This document shows positions 36,599 through 45,908 of a stretch of DNA of 64,000 bases, in pieces. The notes beneath the pieces are model-generated. The model did not search any database, was not told the DNA's origin, and was given only the letters and a program-made list of their open reading frames with translations. Positions within the stretch are counted from its first letter, which is position 1, and each line of letters begins with the position of its first letter. Source of the DNA: Streptomyces sp. L2 (GTDB lineage: Bacteria > Actinomycetota > Actinomycetes > Streptomycetales > Streptomycetaceae); assembly GCF_004124325.1 (NCBI RefSeq), contig NZ_QBDT01000001.1, forward strand, positions 4,774,001 to 4,838,000, in the 5' to 3' direction. A program made the position numbers and the translations under genes.

Positions 36599-38089
36599 TT
36601 GCCCAGCCCGCCACGGTCCCCTGCCCGGCCACAGCGCCGTCCGCAGCCCGCCCGCCGCGTGCCCAGACCGCCGGCACCCCCCGTCCGGCGCCGACGGCCG
36701 CGCTGGGCGATGCGCGCGGCGACCACGCTGTCCGTGGTGGTGCTCGCGGCCGCCGGGATCGGGCACGCGGTCGTCAGCAGCCTGGACGCGGGGATTGCCC
36801 GGGTCGACGCCTTCAAGGACATGAAGAACCGCCCGCGCGCCGGCCACGGCATGAACATCCTGCTGGTCGGCACGGACGGGCGCGACAAGATCAGCGAGCA
36901 GCAGCGGCAGGCGTACCACCTCGGCGGGGCGCCCTGCCACTGCACCGACACGATCATGATCGTGCACATCTCGGAGGACCGGAACCGGGCCACCGTGGTC
37001 AGCCTGCCCCGCGATTCCTACGTCGAGGTGCCCGCGCACGTCGACCTGAACTCCGGACAGCGGCACGGCCCGCACCCGCTCAAGCTGAACGCGGCATACG
37101 CGGAGGGCGGCCCCCAGCTGACCGTGCGCACCGTCGAGGGCATGACCCACCTGAAGATCGACCACTACCTGGAGGTCGACTTCACCAGCTTCATGAAGAC
37201 CGTCGACGTCCTCGGCGGGGTCACCATCTGCACGCCGACGCCTTTGAAGGACTCCTACACCGGCCTCGACCTGACGGCCGGCACGCACACCCTGATGGGC
37301 GGACAGGCCCTGCAGTACGTACGCTCCCGGCACCTGGACGCGGCCAGCGACCTGGGCCGGATGAAGCGGCAGCAGAAGTTCCTGGCCGCGCTGATCGGCC
37401 GGGCCACCTCCTCCGGTGTCCTGCTGAACCCGATCAAGTTCCGGGACGTCACCCGGGCGGTGCTCGGCTCGGTCCGCGCGGACGAGGGCTTCGGTGCCGA
37501 TGAACTGCTCGACCTCGGGCGGGCGATGCGCAACTTCTCGCCCTCCTCCTCCGAGTTCACCACCGTGCCCATCGGCCAGATGAACTTCCCCGTCAAGGGC
37601 ATCGGTTCGACCCTGAAGTGGAACCAGCCGGCCGCCGACAAGCTGTTCCAGTCCCTGCGCGACGACAAACCGCTCACCACCGACCGCCCGAAGAGCGCGC
37701 CCGCACCGGCGCCGGTGGAGGTGGACCCGCACCAGATCAAGGTGCAGGTGGAGAACGGCACGGCCACGAGCGGCCTCGGCAAGCGCGTCGACGCGGCGCT
37801 GGCGGCGGCCGGATTCGCCACCACCCGACTGCCGGTGGCGGCGGCCGACCACGCCGTCAAGCGCACGGTCGTCTCCTACGACCCCCGCTGGGACCGCTCG
37901 GCCCGCTCCCTCGCGGCGGCCCTGCCGGGCAGCGAGCTGCGGGCGGTGCCGGGGCTGGGGGCCGTGCTGAAGGTCACGGCGGGCGCCGACTTCACGGCGG
38001 TGCGCAAGGTGCGGGTCGCGAACCCGGCCGAGCCGGAGCCGAGTCCCAGTGTGGTGCGGGGGGACGAGGAGCTGTGCTCCGGTACGTAG
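36599..38089 (+). CDS. LCP-family cell-wall glycopolymer ligase (first of five)
   Basis: 496 residues from TTG 36599, chosen because GGAGGT lies five bases upstream. The annotation-style start GTG 36557 overlaps a likely -10 (TACGGT) and has no ribosome site. Layout: basic Pro/Arg tail inside, one membrane span (about residues 40-58), then the LCP domain with NILLVGTDGRDK, DTIMIVHIS, VSLPRDSYVEVP and RSRHLDAASDLGRMKRQQ, whose Arg/Asp residues bind the pyrophosphate. A LytR_C domain lies at about 375-470. LCP proteins transfer lipid-linked glycopolymers to peptidoglycan. Confidence 0.9.
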   Translation: MPSPPRSPARPQRRPQPARRVPRPPAPPVRRRRPRWAMRAATTLSVVVLAAAGIGHAVVSSLDAGIARVDAFKDMKNRPRAGHGMNILLVGTDGRDKISEQQRQAYHLGGAPCHCTDTIMIVHISEDRNRATVVSLPRDSYVEVPAHVDLNSGQRHGPHPLKLNAAYAEGGPQLTVRTVEGMTHLKIDHYLEVDFTSFMKTVDVLGGVTICTPTPLKDSYTGLDLTAGTHTLMGGQALQYVRSRHLDAASDLGRMKRQQKFLAALIGRATSSGVLLNPIKFRDVTRAVLGSVRADEGFGADELLDLGRAMRNFSPSSSEFTTVPIGQMNFPVKGIGSTLKWNQPAADKLFQSLRDDKPLTTDRPKSAPAPAPVEVDPHQIKVQVENGTATSGLGKRVDAALAAAGFATTRLPVAAADHAVKRTVVSYDPRWDRSARSLAAALPGSELRAVPGLGAVLKVTAGADFTAVRKVRVANPAEPEPSPSVVRGDEELCSGT

Positions 38090-38109
38090 TGGGTCTGGTG
38101 CGGGTGCGT

Positions 38110-38175
38110 TGTGGCTTGTCGCGCCCACGCGGCGGAGCCGCACGTCAGACACAGCCCCGCGCCCCTTGGGGGCGC
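38110..38175. repeat. Dispersed repeat family B, second copy
   Basis: GTGGCTTGTCGCGCCCACGCGGCGGAGCCGC followed by the hairpin GCGCCCC-TTG-GGGGCGC (38159-38175). It follows the LCP stop codon by ~20 bases and faces the convergent thioesterase gene. Confidence 0.75.
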
Positions 38176-38205
38176 ACCGGTGAACCGGCGTGACAAAGCG
38201 AAGCG

Positions 38206-38766
38206 TCAGTCCTCGAACCCTTCGGCCACCCTCTGCTCCCGCAGCTCGCGAATTTCGCGGCGGCGCGCCAGCCGGTGGGTGCGGCGGATCTGGGCCTCCT
38301 GGTACCGGCGCCGGTCGCGGTCGGTCTCCGGGACCACCGGCGGCACCCGGCGCGGCTTCCCGTCCGCGTCGACGGCCGCGAACACCAGGTAGGCCGAGCC
38401 GACCTGGGTGGGCGGGGAGGACTCGTTCCAGCGCTCGGCCAGGACCCGGACACCGACCTCCATCGAGGTGCGGCCGGTCCAGTTGACCTGTGCCTTCACA
38501 TGGACCAGGTCACCGACGCGCACCGGCTCCAGGAAGGCCATCTCGTCCATGGACGCGGTGACGGCGGGACCGCCGGAGTGCCGCCCGGCCACGGCCCCCG
38601 CCGCGTCGTCGACCAGCTTCATGATCACCCCGCCGTGCACCGTCCCCAGCAGGTTGGTGTCGTTGTGGGTCATGATGTGGCTGAGCGTGGTGCGGGACGC
38701 GGACGTGGGCTTGCCCGGGATGTCCGAGTCCGTGTCCGCCACCGGATCCGTGGCCTGGTCTGTCAT
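38206..38766 (-). CDS. Hotdog-fold acyl-CoA thioesterase
   Basis: 186 residues from ATG 38766. A cytoplasmic acyl-CoA hydrolase of the YciA/BACH type: HIMTHNDTNLLGTVHGGVIMKLVDDAAG carries the catalytic Asn/Asp region, and MDEMAFLEPVRVGDLVHVKAQV follows. The C-terminal ~45 residues are very basic (RDRRRYQEAQIRRTHRLARRREIRE). It hydrolyses medium- to long-chain acyl-CoA. It stands between two LCP genes with no obvious functional link. Confidence 0.9.
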   Translation of the reverse strand: MTDQATDPVADTDSDIPGKPTSASRTTLSHIMTHNDTNLLGTVHGGVIMKLVDDAAGAVAGRHSGGPAVTASMDEMAFLEPVRVGDLVHVKAQVNWTGRTSMEVGVRVLAERWNESSPPTQVGSAYLVFAAVDADGKPRRVPPVVPETDRDRRRYQEAQIRRTHRLARRREIRELREQRVAEGFED

Positions 38767-38885
38767 GACCCCCACCTTATGCCGAAGCGACATTCGCGGA
38801 ATTTGTGTCGGGTTCGCAACAGCACCGCCCTGATTTTCCGACAGCTCTTGTAAGGCACATACCAGCGCCCTGCACACTGGGGCGC

Positions 38886-40214
38886 ATGAATGACTGGCCC
38901 GAGGGATGGTCCGACGACAACCGCGGCTCCCGCTCCCGCTACGGACACGGCAGCGCAGGCGAGCAGCCGGAGGGCGCCCGCGTGATGCGCCAGGTGCCGC
39001 GGCGCGGCCCGGTGCCGCCCGGGCAGCGCTCGTACGGCAACCCCGGTCCGTCGGCGCCGCCGTACGGCGCCGGCGTCCCGCAGCAGCCGTCGTACGTCGA
39101 CGGCCAGGGCTACGACGACGGTTACGGCGAGTACGACAGCGGCTACAACACCGGCCAGGTCTACGGCGGTCACGGGCACGGCGGTCATGGCGGTGACGGC
39201 CCGGCCGGCGCCCCCGTCCGGTCGGCCCGGCCCGCGCCGAACTGGCGGCGGCGGATCAAGTGGACCGCCCTCACGCTGGTGACCGTGCTGATCGTCACAT
39301 CGGTGGCGACCTATTTCTGGGCCGACTCCAAGCTGCGCCGCGAGGTCGACCTCTCCAAGGTCATCGACCGGCCGGAGACGGGTCAGGGCACGAACTACCT
39401 GATCGTCGGCTCGGACAGCCGCGAGGGCATGACCAAGGCGGACGAGAAGAAGCTGCACACGGGCTCCGCCGAGGGCAAGCGCACCGACTCGATGATGATC
39501 CTGCACGTCGGCGACAACGGGGACACGCTGATCTCGCTGCCGCGTGACTCGAACGTGGAGATCCCGTCGTACAAGGGCTCGCAGTCCGGGAAGGTCTACC
39601 CGGACACCGGCCGGCACACGAAGCTGAACGCGGCGTACGCCGAGGACGGTCCGACCCTCCTGGTGCGCACCATCGAGTTCAACACCGGTCTGCACATCGA
39701 CCACTACGTGGAGATCGGCTTCCAGGGCTTCGCGAAGATCGTGGACGCGGTCGGCGGTGTGACCCTCACCATCGACAAGGGCTTCAAGGACTCCTACTCC
39801 GGTGCCGACTTCAAGGCCGGCAAGCAGACCCTGAACGGCGAGCAGGCCCTGGCCTTCGTCCGCACCCGGCACGCCTTCGCGGCGTCCGACCTGCAGCGGA
39901 CGAAGAACCAGCAGAAGTTCCTCGCGGCCCTCGCCCACCAGGTGGCGACCCCGTCGACGCTCCTGAACCCCTTCACGTTCTACCCGACCATGGGCGCCGG
40001 CCTGGACTCCCTGATCGTCGACAAGGACATGTCCCTGTGGGACCTGGCGTCGATGTTCTGGGCCATGAAGAACGTCAACAGCGGTGGCGGCACCTCGATG
40101 AACATGCCGATCTCCGGCTCCACGGGCGGCAACCTGGTCTGGGACAAGGCCAAGGTCAAGACGCTGGTGGACGAGCTGAAGAACGACCAGAAGGTCACGG
40201 TCAGCGGCAACTGA
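38886..40214 (+). CDS. LCP-family protein (second of five)
   Basis: 442 residues. A Gly/Tyr/Pro/His-rich cytoplasmic N-terminus (~115 residues, with YGGHGHGGHGGDG) precedes a membrane span (WTALTLVTVLIVTSVATYFW) and the LCP domain: TNYLIVGSDSREG, DSMMILHVGD, ISLPRDSNVEIP, VRTRHAFAASDLQRTKNQQ. There is no C-terminal LytR_C domain, unlike its neighbours. The ATG at 38886 has no clear ribosome site and may be leaderless. Confidence 0.9.
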   Translation: MNDWPEGWSDDNRGSRSRYGHGSAGEQPEGARVMRQVPRRGPVPPGQRSYGNPGPSAPPYGAGVPQQPSYVDGQGYDDGYGEYDSGYNTGQVYGGHGHGGHGGDGPAGAPVRSARPAPNWRRRIKWTALTLVTVLIVTSVATYFWADSKLRREVDLSKVIDRPETGQGTNYLIVGSDSREGMTKADEKKLHTGSAEGKRTDSMMILHVGDNGDTLISLPRDSNVEIPSYKGSQSGKVYPDTGRHTKLNAAYAEDGPTLLVRTIEFNTGLHIDHYVEIGFQGFAKIVDAVGGVTLTIDKGFKDSYSGADFKAGKQTLNGEQALAFVRTRHAFAASDLQRTKNQQKFLAALAHQVATPSTLLNPFTFYPTMGAGLDSLIVDKDMSLWDLASMFWAMKNVNSGGGTSMNMPISGSTGGNLVWDKAKVKTLVDELKNDQKVTVSGN

Positions 40215-40236
40215 GAACGCTCGGGCCGCCTCGGGT

Positions 40237-41103
40237 TCAGGCGGTCGCCGAGCCGAGCAGTGCCACATGGGGAAGGGCCAGGCGCCCTTCCCCATCGGCG
40301 TCCCCGTCGCGGTCCCCGTCGCCTTCCCCTTCGCGGTCCCCGGCGGTGAACTCGGCGCACAGCCGCTCGTACTCCCGCCGGATCCGTACGACCGTCTCCG
40401 CGTCCTGCGAGGTCACGACCAGCCCGACGGTGGCGACCCCGCCGGTCGCGCCGCCCCACCACTCCTCGACGGTCGTCCGGTGGTCCCAGGCCGACTCGAC
40501 GGCCTCGGCACCGGTGAACCCGGCCCCGGTGAGCAGGTCCGCGAGCCCGGCCGTCGTCCGCGGGAAGTCCTCGTCCGCCGCCAGCTTCGGCAGGTACGAC
40601 GGCGGTACGGCACCGCCCGCCGCGCAGGCCCGCCCGAGCAGGTCCTGCCCGGCCCCGCGCCGGCCGCTCCACAGGGTGAGCGCGAGCCGCCCACCGGGCC
40701 GCAGCACCCGCCGCAGCTCGGCGAGCGCGGCGCGGGGCCGGCCGACGTGGTTGAGCACGAAGTTGGCGATGACGGCGTCGAACTCACCGTCCGCGAAGGG
40801 CAGTCGGGGCAGCACGGCGACCTCGGCCGGCACGCCCCGCGCCTGGGCGGCCGCGACCATCCCGGGGTCGGCGTCCACGGCCCGTACCCGCGCACCCCGC
40901 TCCAGAGCGGCCAGGGCGGCCGTCCCCGGGCCCGTGCCGACGTCCAGGACCCGGGTACCGGCGGACACCCGGGCGGCGTCGAGCAATTCCGGCACCGGGT
41001 GCGCGCACAACAGGGCGAAGCTGTCGGCGTACACCCGCGCCCGCCCGTCCCACATGGCCCGCTCGGCGGAGTCGAAGGCCTCGGTCGCATCCATGATCGT
41101 CAT
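40237..41103 (-). CDS. SAM-dependent methyltransferase (class I)
   Basis: 288 residues of Rossmann-fold methyltransferase: motif I is [16 protein letters not shown], then [15 protein letters not shown], and the motif [38 protein letters not shown] of the UbiE/Methyltransf_11 group. The C-terminus ends in an acidic/Gly low-complexity stretch ([19 protein letters not shown]). Substrate unknown. It is convergent with the second LCP gene. Confidence 0.87.
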   Translation of the reverse strand: MTIMDATEAFDSAERAMWDGRARVYADSFALLCAHPVPELLDAARVSAGTRVLDVGTGPGTAALAALERGARVRAVDADPGMVAAAQARGVPAEVAVLPRLPFADGEFDAVIANFVLNHVGRPRAALAELRRVLRPGGRLALTLWSGRRGAGQDLLGRACAAGGAVPPSYLPKLAADEDFPRTTAGLADLLTGAGFTGAEAVESAWDHRTTVEEWWGGATGGVATVGLVVTSQDAETVVRIRREYERLCAEFTAGDREGEGDGDRDGDADGEGRLALPHVALLGSATA

Positions 41104-41133
41104 GGCAGCAGCTTGCCTTAGCGGGACGTCGGT

Positions 41134-41198
41134 GCGCCCCGCAGGGGCGCGGGGCTGTATTCACCTGTGTCTCCGCCGTGTGGGCGCGCCCAGCCACG
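41134..41198. repeat. Dispersed repeat family B, third copy (inverted)
   Basis: Hairpin GCGCCCC-GCA-GGGGCGC (41134-41150), then GGGGCTGTATTCACCTGTGTC and TCCGCCGTGTGGGCGCG, the reverse complement of the copies at 17736 and 38110. It lies between two methyltransferase genes. Confidence 0.7.
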
Positions 41199-41249
41199 AC
41201 GGCGTCGCAGCTGACCCGACGGCATCCACGCCCCCTCTCCAGCGGAGCG

Positions 41250-42077
41250 CTACCCCTTCCTGCCCACCCCGCCGAAGTGGGTGACCTCCACCGGCTCGGC
41301 GGTGCCCGGCTCGGGGCGCCAGCGGGAGCAGGAGACGAGGCCGGGCTCCAGCAGGTCGACCCGGTCGAAGAGGCGGCTCAGGTCGGCGCGGCTGCGCAGC
41401 GTCATCAGGGCCGAGCCCTGGCTGTTCCAGTACTCCACGGCCTGCGTCATGGCCTCGCCGTCGACCTCGGTCGTGGGGTGGGAGATCACCAGGTGGCTGC
41501 CGGCGGGCACGGCGTCCAGCAGCCGGTGCACGATGGAGACGGCCTCGTCGGTGTCCATCACGAAGTTGAGGATGCCCAGCATGGTGATGGCCACCGGCCG
41601 GTCGAAGTCCAGCGTCTCGGCCGCGCCCCGGATGATCTTCTCGGGGTCCTGGACGTCGGCCTCGATGTAGTCGGTGCCGCCTTCGCGGGTGCTGGTGAGC
41701 AGGGCGTGTGCGTGGGTGAGGACCAGCGGGTCGTTGTCGACGTAGACGATCCGGCAGGAGGGGTCGACGCGCTGGGCGACCTCGTGCGTGTTGTCGGCGG
41801 TCGGCAGCCCGGTGCCGATGTCCAGGAACTGCCGGATCCCCTCCTGCCCGGCGAGATGCCGTACGGCACGGGACAGGAACGCCCGGTCGGCGACGGCCGA
41901 GCGGGGGAGCGCCGGCACGAAGCCGAGGATCTGGTCCCCGACCTCCTCGTCCACCGGGTAGTGGTCCTTGCCGCCCAGCCAGTAGTTCCAGATCCGCGCC
42001 GAGTGCGACACATCGGTCCGCAGCCGCGCCACCCGCGCGATGCCCTCGTCCCCCGCTGCTGTGGTGTCATCCGCCAT
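41250..42077 (-). CDS. DUF574-family SAM-dependent methyltransferase
   Basis: 275 residues of a family that is greatly expanded in Streptomyces. Signature: SARIWNYWLGGKDHYPVDEEVGD near residue 30, RQFLDIGTGLPTADNTHEVAQ (SAM-binding) and VYVDNDPLVLTHA. These proteins keep the methyltransferase core, but their substrates are unknown. Start ATG 42077. It is the same strand as the next LCP gene, from which a terminator separates it. Confidence 0.88.
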   Translation of the reverse strand: MADDTTAAGDEGIARVARLRTDVSHSARIWNYWLGGKDHYPVDEEVGDQILGFVPALPRSAVADRAFLSRAVRHLAGQEGIRQFLDIGTGLPTADNTHEVAQRVDPSCRIVYVDNDPLVLTHAHALLTSTREGGTDYIEADVQDPEKIIRGAAETLDFDRPVAITMLGILNFVMDTDEAVSIVHRLLDAVPAGSHLVISHPTTEVDGEAMTQAVEYWNSQGSALMTLRSRADLSRLFDRVDLLEPGLVSCSRWRPEPGTAEPVEVTHFGGVGRKG

Positions 42078-42138
42078 GACGTCTGCTCTCCTCGGCGTGC
42101 GCGCTGTTCGCTGTTCAGGACGCGACCAACATAAACAA

Positions 42139-42162
42139 GAAGGCGCCCCGGAGGGCGCCTTC
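42139..42162 (-). terminator. Terminator of the third LCP gene
   Basis: GAAGGCGCCC-CGGA-GGGCGCCTTC, a perfect 10-bp stem. On the minus strand it follows the LCP stop by ~17 bases and runs into TTGTTTATG. Confidence 0.8.
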
Positions 42163-42179
42163 CTGCAAAACCCCGGCCG

Positions 42180-43859
42180 CTACCAGCGGTAGGGCCCGTA
42201 CACGTCCATGCACTGCGAGGTGTCGCCGCCGTTGATCGCGTCCGAGTTGCTCGGCAGGTCACCGGCCTTCGGCGGGGCCTGCTTGGGGTAGGTGTTCCCG
42301 GTCCGCCAGTCCGAGCCGACGACGACCGTGACGCCGGAGACGCCGGTCGACTTCTTCACCGAACTCATCGGGATGCCCAGGGACTTCGCCACGGCCTGCG
42401 CGTCGCCCTCCAGCTCCGCGCTCGGGTACTGGACGACCGTCTGGTCCTCCGACAGCGTCTCCGAGGTGTCGGAGGTCGCCCGGGTGTAGCCCTGCTGCGC
42501 GAGCAGATCGGCGATCGACCCGGCCCGGTGCGGCACCGCCGCGTCGGTGGAGGTCTGGGTGGCGTTCTGCACCAGCACGCCCAGCCGGGCCGCGTCGGTC
42601 GACGGCTTCTTGGCAGGCTCGTCCTTGGACTTGCCGTCGTCCTTCGCCGCGGACTTCTTGCCGTTCTTGTCGAAGGCCACGTCGTCGCGGAGCAGCTGCC
42701 ACATCTTGTCCGCGTTGGGCTTGTCGGGGACGACGTGTTCCTTGTTCAGCGGGTCCTGCACGTTCGGCATCGTCACCGACGTGATGCGGTTCGACGGCAC
42801 CGACTTCAGCTCCATGCCCAGGTCGTAGAGCTTCTTGACCGTGCCGATCTCCTTGGACACCGACAGCGACTTGACGGCCGCCTCGGCGAGGTCCATCAGA
42901 TGCCCGGTGTCGGTGAAGACGTTCTGGCTCCTCAGCTTGCGCATCATCGAGTTCAGGTACATGTGCTGTGCGCGGGCGCGCATCAGGTCACTGCCCCAGG
43001 CGTGCCGGGTGCGCAGCCACTGCAGGGCCTGCTCGCCCTTCACCTGGTGGGTGCCGGCCGTCAGCTTCAGGCCGGAGCCGCCGTGCACCATCGGGGTGGA
43101 GTGGTCCCACACGTTCTGCTTCACGCAGACGTCGACGCCGCCGATGGCGTCCGCCATCCGCACCACGCCCGAGAAGTCGATCGTCATCCAGTGGTCGATG
43201 TAGACCCCGGTGAGGTTCTCCCAGGTGGACAGCGTGCAGCCGGCCCCGCCACGGGCCAGCGTGGTGTTGATGATGTCGTCCGTCGCCGGATACACCTTGC
43301 CGGTCTTCGGGTCCTTGCACTCGGGGATGTGCACCCGGGTGTCGCGCGGGACGGAGACCATGGCGGCGCTCTTGCGGTCCGCGGAGAGGTGGATGAGCAT
43401 CTGCACGTCGGCGAGCGGCGGGGCGCCGACGCTCTCCTTGGAGCCGCCGAGCTTCAGGTCCTCCGCGGAGTTACGGCTGTCGGAGCCGATCAGCAGGATG
43501 TTCAGCGGCGTCTGGCCGGCCGCGTTCGGCGCCGTCTTGCGGGCCTTGGAGTCACCGGCGGAACGTTCACCCTTGCGGATGCTGTCGTTCAGGTGCCGGT
43601 AGTAGAGGTATCCGGCGCCGGCCGTGCCGAGTATGACCACCGCCAGCACGGTCGCCGACCAGCGCAGGACGCGTCGTCTGCGCCGCCGGCGTTCGGTCTT
43701 CTGCCCTCCCCGCCGCCGTCCGCCGCCGTGCCGTCCGGACCCGCCTGACGGACCCGAGGTCTGCGGCGCGAGCGACATCGTGTCCTCGACCGCAGGAGCC
43801 TTCCCCCGCACACCGCTCTGCGTCAAACTCGCTGCCCTCCCCACCTTGCGCCCCACCAC
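42180..43859 (-). CDS. LCP-family protein with LytR_C domain (third of five)
   Basis: 559 residues. A cytoplasmic tail with a run of Arg precedes a span at about 70-90; then comes the LCP domain: NILLIGSDSRNS, VQMLIHLSADRK, VSVPRDTRVHIP, LRTRHAWGSDLMRARAQ. A C-terminal LytR_C domain follows (about 415-520, starting LGVLVQNATQ). Start is uncertain: GTG 43859 is the longest; TTG 43826 has GGGGAGGG seven bases upstream, and ATG 43778 is also possible. It belongs to a minus-strand run of three LCP genes. Confidence 0.88.
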   Translation of the reverse strand: MVGRKVGRAASLTQSGVRGKAPAVEDTMSLAPQTSGPSGGSGRHGGGRRRGGQKTERRRRRRRVLRWSATVLAVVILGTAGAGYLYYRHLNDSIRKGERSAGDSKARKTAPNAAGQTPLNILLIGSDSRNSAEDLKLGGSKESVGAPPLADVQMLIHLSADRKSAAMVSVPRDTRVHIPECKDPKTGKVYPATDDIINTTLARGGAGCTLSTWENLTGVYIDHWMTIDFSGVVRMADAIGGVDVCVKQNVWDHSTPMVHGGSGLKLTAGTHQVKGEQALQWLRTRHAWGSDLMRARAQHMYLNSMMRKLRSQNVFTDTGHLMDLAEAAVKSLSVSKEIGTVKKLYDLGMELKSVPSNRITSVTMPNVQDPLNKEHVVPDKPNADKMWQLLRDDVAFDKNGKKSAAKDDGKSKDEPAKKPSTDAARLGVLVQNATQTSTDAAVPHRAGSIADLLAQQGYTRATSDTSETLSEDQTVVQYPSAELEGDAQAVAKSLGIPMSSVKKSTGVSGVTVVVGSDWRTGNTYPKQAPPKAGDLPSNSDAINGGDTSQCMDVYGPYRW

Positions 43860-43907
43860 GGGTCCGTCCCGCGTCCACTTAGACGCACGAGGGGCCCCTT
43901 GGGTTAC

Positions 43908-45656
43908 CTACGAAGCGCACTTCACCTTGTCCGCAGTGGACTTGTCGACGTCCGGCGCCTTCGTCGGAGCGGTGAGGGACACGCCCGCACCCTTGAAGTC
44001 CTTGCCCAGGGTCAGCGTCATCGCCGGCACCCCCTGGGAGTTGATGACGCTCTTGCCCGGCTTGAGTGCCGTACCGGGCAGGCCCATCAGATCGGCCAGC
44101 CGGCGCGCCTGGGGCGCCTGGTCGGGCGAGTACTCCAGCGTGGTCCTGCTCAGCTCCGCCGGAGCGTTGCCCGAGTTCTCCGACTTCAGGACGCCCTCCT
44201 GGTTCTGCAGCCACTCCAGCGTCTGCTGCGCGCTGCCGGCGACGGCGCCGCCGTTGAGGATCCGCACCCTGACGTCGGAGGCCGGCGCCTTGGAGCCCTT
44301 CAGCCGGGCCGCCGCCGCGTCCTTGGCCGCCTTTTTCTTCTTCTTCACCTCGGTGAAGGAGACGTCGTTCTTGATCGCGTCGAACACCGCTGGGGCCGTC
44401 GCGTTGTTGAGGACGACCGTCGCGTGGACCTTCTCCGCCGGGTTGTCCACGACCGGCACCGTGGTGAAGGTCAGGTTCTTCGGGTTGAGCTTGCCCAGCT
44501 CCAGACCCAGGTCCTTCAGCTTGCCGATGCTGTCCAGCTTGTCGTCGACCGTCAGCGCCTTGGTGCCCGCCTCGGCCAGTTTCAGCATCTTCGTGGGGCT
44601 GGTGAGCGTGGAGTTGCCCTTCAGCTTGCGCATCAGCGCGCTCAGGAACTGCTGCTGCAGGGTGATCCGGCTCAGGTCGCCGCCGAAGCCGACGGAGTGC
44701 CGGGTGCGCACGAACGCCAGCGCCTGGTCGCCGGAGATGTTGTGCGTGCCCTTGGAGAGCTTCAGGTGCGAGTCGGGGTCGTCGATGTTGTGGGCCAGAC
44801 ACACCTCGACGCCTCCGACGGCCTCGGTCAGCGTCTTGACCGCGTTGAAGTCGGCGACCATGAAGTCGTCCGCCCTGATCCCGGTCAGCTCGGTCACCGT
44901 GCGCACGGTGCAGCTCGGCGTCCGGCCGTCCTGGCCGAGGCTCGTGTTGAAACGGACGTTCTGGGTGCCGGGGATGACCTTCGTGGATCCGTCGGGCTGG
45001 GTCGTCGGGCAGTCCGGCACGTTCACGATCAGGTCGCGCGGGATGCTCAGCGCCGTCGCGTTCGTGCGGTCCTGGGAGAGGTGCAGCAGGATCGTGGTGT
45101 CCGCGTGGCCGACGCTGCCCTTGTCGCCGTAGCCCTCGTTGCCCTTGCCGGTGCGCTTGTCCGTGCCCATCAGCAGGATGTTGATGGCCTGGTCCTTGTG
45201 GAAGCCACCGGTGCTCGCGCCGTCGTCGGAGACGGACGTGATGTTGTTGTTCAGGTGCCTGATGTAGAGGTAGCCCGCCGCGCTGACGGCGACCAGCACG
45301 AACGCCATGGACCCACCGGTCCACAGCAGTGCCTTCTTGACCTTCGACTTCTTCTTCACCGGCCGGTGCCCGCGCCGCCCCGGCGGCACCTCCGGCTCAC
45401 CGCCGCGCCGGGCCCGGCGCGGTCCGGGCACGTCGGCGCGCGCCGGGCCCGGCTCCTGCGGGTGCCCGCTGTGCGGTGCCGTACGGGCACGCGGCACACC
45501 GGCGTTGTCCCGGGGACCCGGTCTGCGGGGTCCGGGCACCGGTGACTGCGGTGCGGAAGGGCTCAGTCGCAGTTCGTATTCGCCGGTGACCGGATTGCGT
45601 ACCCACTGGTCTGCGGGGTCGACCTCGTCCGCCCGCCCACGGCCTTGCGCGTCCAC
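43908..45656 (-). CDS. LCP-family protein with LytR_C domain (fourth of five)
   Basis: 582 residues from GTG 45656, which has GGAGGA ten bases upstream; a longer TTG start at 45701 is possible. A Pro/Arg-rich N-terminus opens with DPADQWVRNPVTGEYEL, a motif seen on other Streptomyces LCP proteins. A span lies at about 110-130. The LCP domain has NILLMGTDKRTGKG, TTILLHLSQDRTN, LSIPRDLIVNVP and VRTRHSVGFGGDLSRITLQQQ. A KKKKK segment separates it from LytR_C (about 455-560). It ends 48 bases before the third LCP gene. Confidence 0.9.
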   Translation of the reverse strand: MDAQGRGRADEVDPADQWVRNPVTGEYELRLSPSAPQSPVPGPRRPGPRDNAGVPRARTAPHSGHPQEPGPARADVPGPRRARRGGEPEVPPGRRGHRPVKKKSKVKKALLWTGGSMAFVLVAVSAAGYLYIRHLNNNITSVSDDGASTGGFHKDQAINILLMGTDKRTGKGNEGYGDKGSVGHADTTILLHLSQDRTNATALSIPRDLIVNVPDCPTTQPDGSTKVIPGTQNVRFNTSLGQDGRTPSCTVRTVTELTGIRADDFMVADFNAVKTLTEAVGGVEVCLAHNIDDPDSHLKLSKGTHNISGDQALAFVRTRHSVGFGGDLSRITLQQQFLSALMRKLKGNSTLTSPTKMLKLAEAGTKALTVDDKLDSIGKLKDLGLELGKLNPKNLTFTTVPVVDNPAEKVHATVVLNNATAPAVFDAIKNDVSFTEVKKKKKAAKDAAAARLKGSKAPASDVRVRILNGGAVAGSAQQTLEWLQNQEGVLKSENSGNAPAELSRTTLEYSPDQAPQARRLADLMGLPGTALKPGKSVINSQGVPAMTLTLGKDFKGAGVSLTAPTKAPDVDKSTADKVKCAS

Positions 45657-45908
45657 GGTTGTCCGATCCTCCGTCGGGGCACGCGGCGCCTTCCCCCTCA
45701 AAGGCGCCCGGTTCTCGGTGAAACAGTGCTCGACCGCAGAGAGGACCTCGTGGCCGGGTGCACCGGACCGCTCACACTATCCGGCCAGTTCAGGGAAGAG
45801 CGACGCCGGTGACGAATTCCACCTCCCTACAACCGGGCAATCCCTCTCATACCCCTGAACACAGGTTCGTCGCCTTGGCGCTCGTTTTACGAGAAGACTG
45901 CTCCCGGG

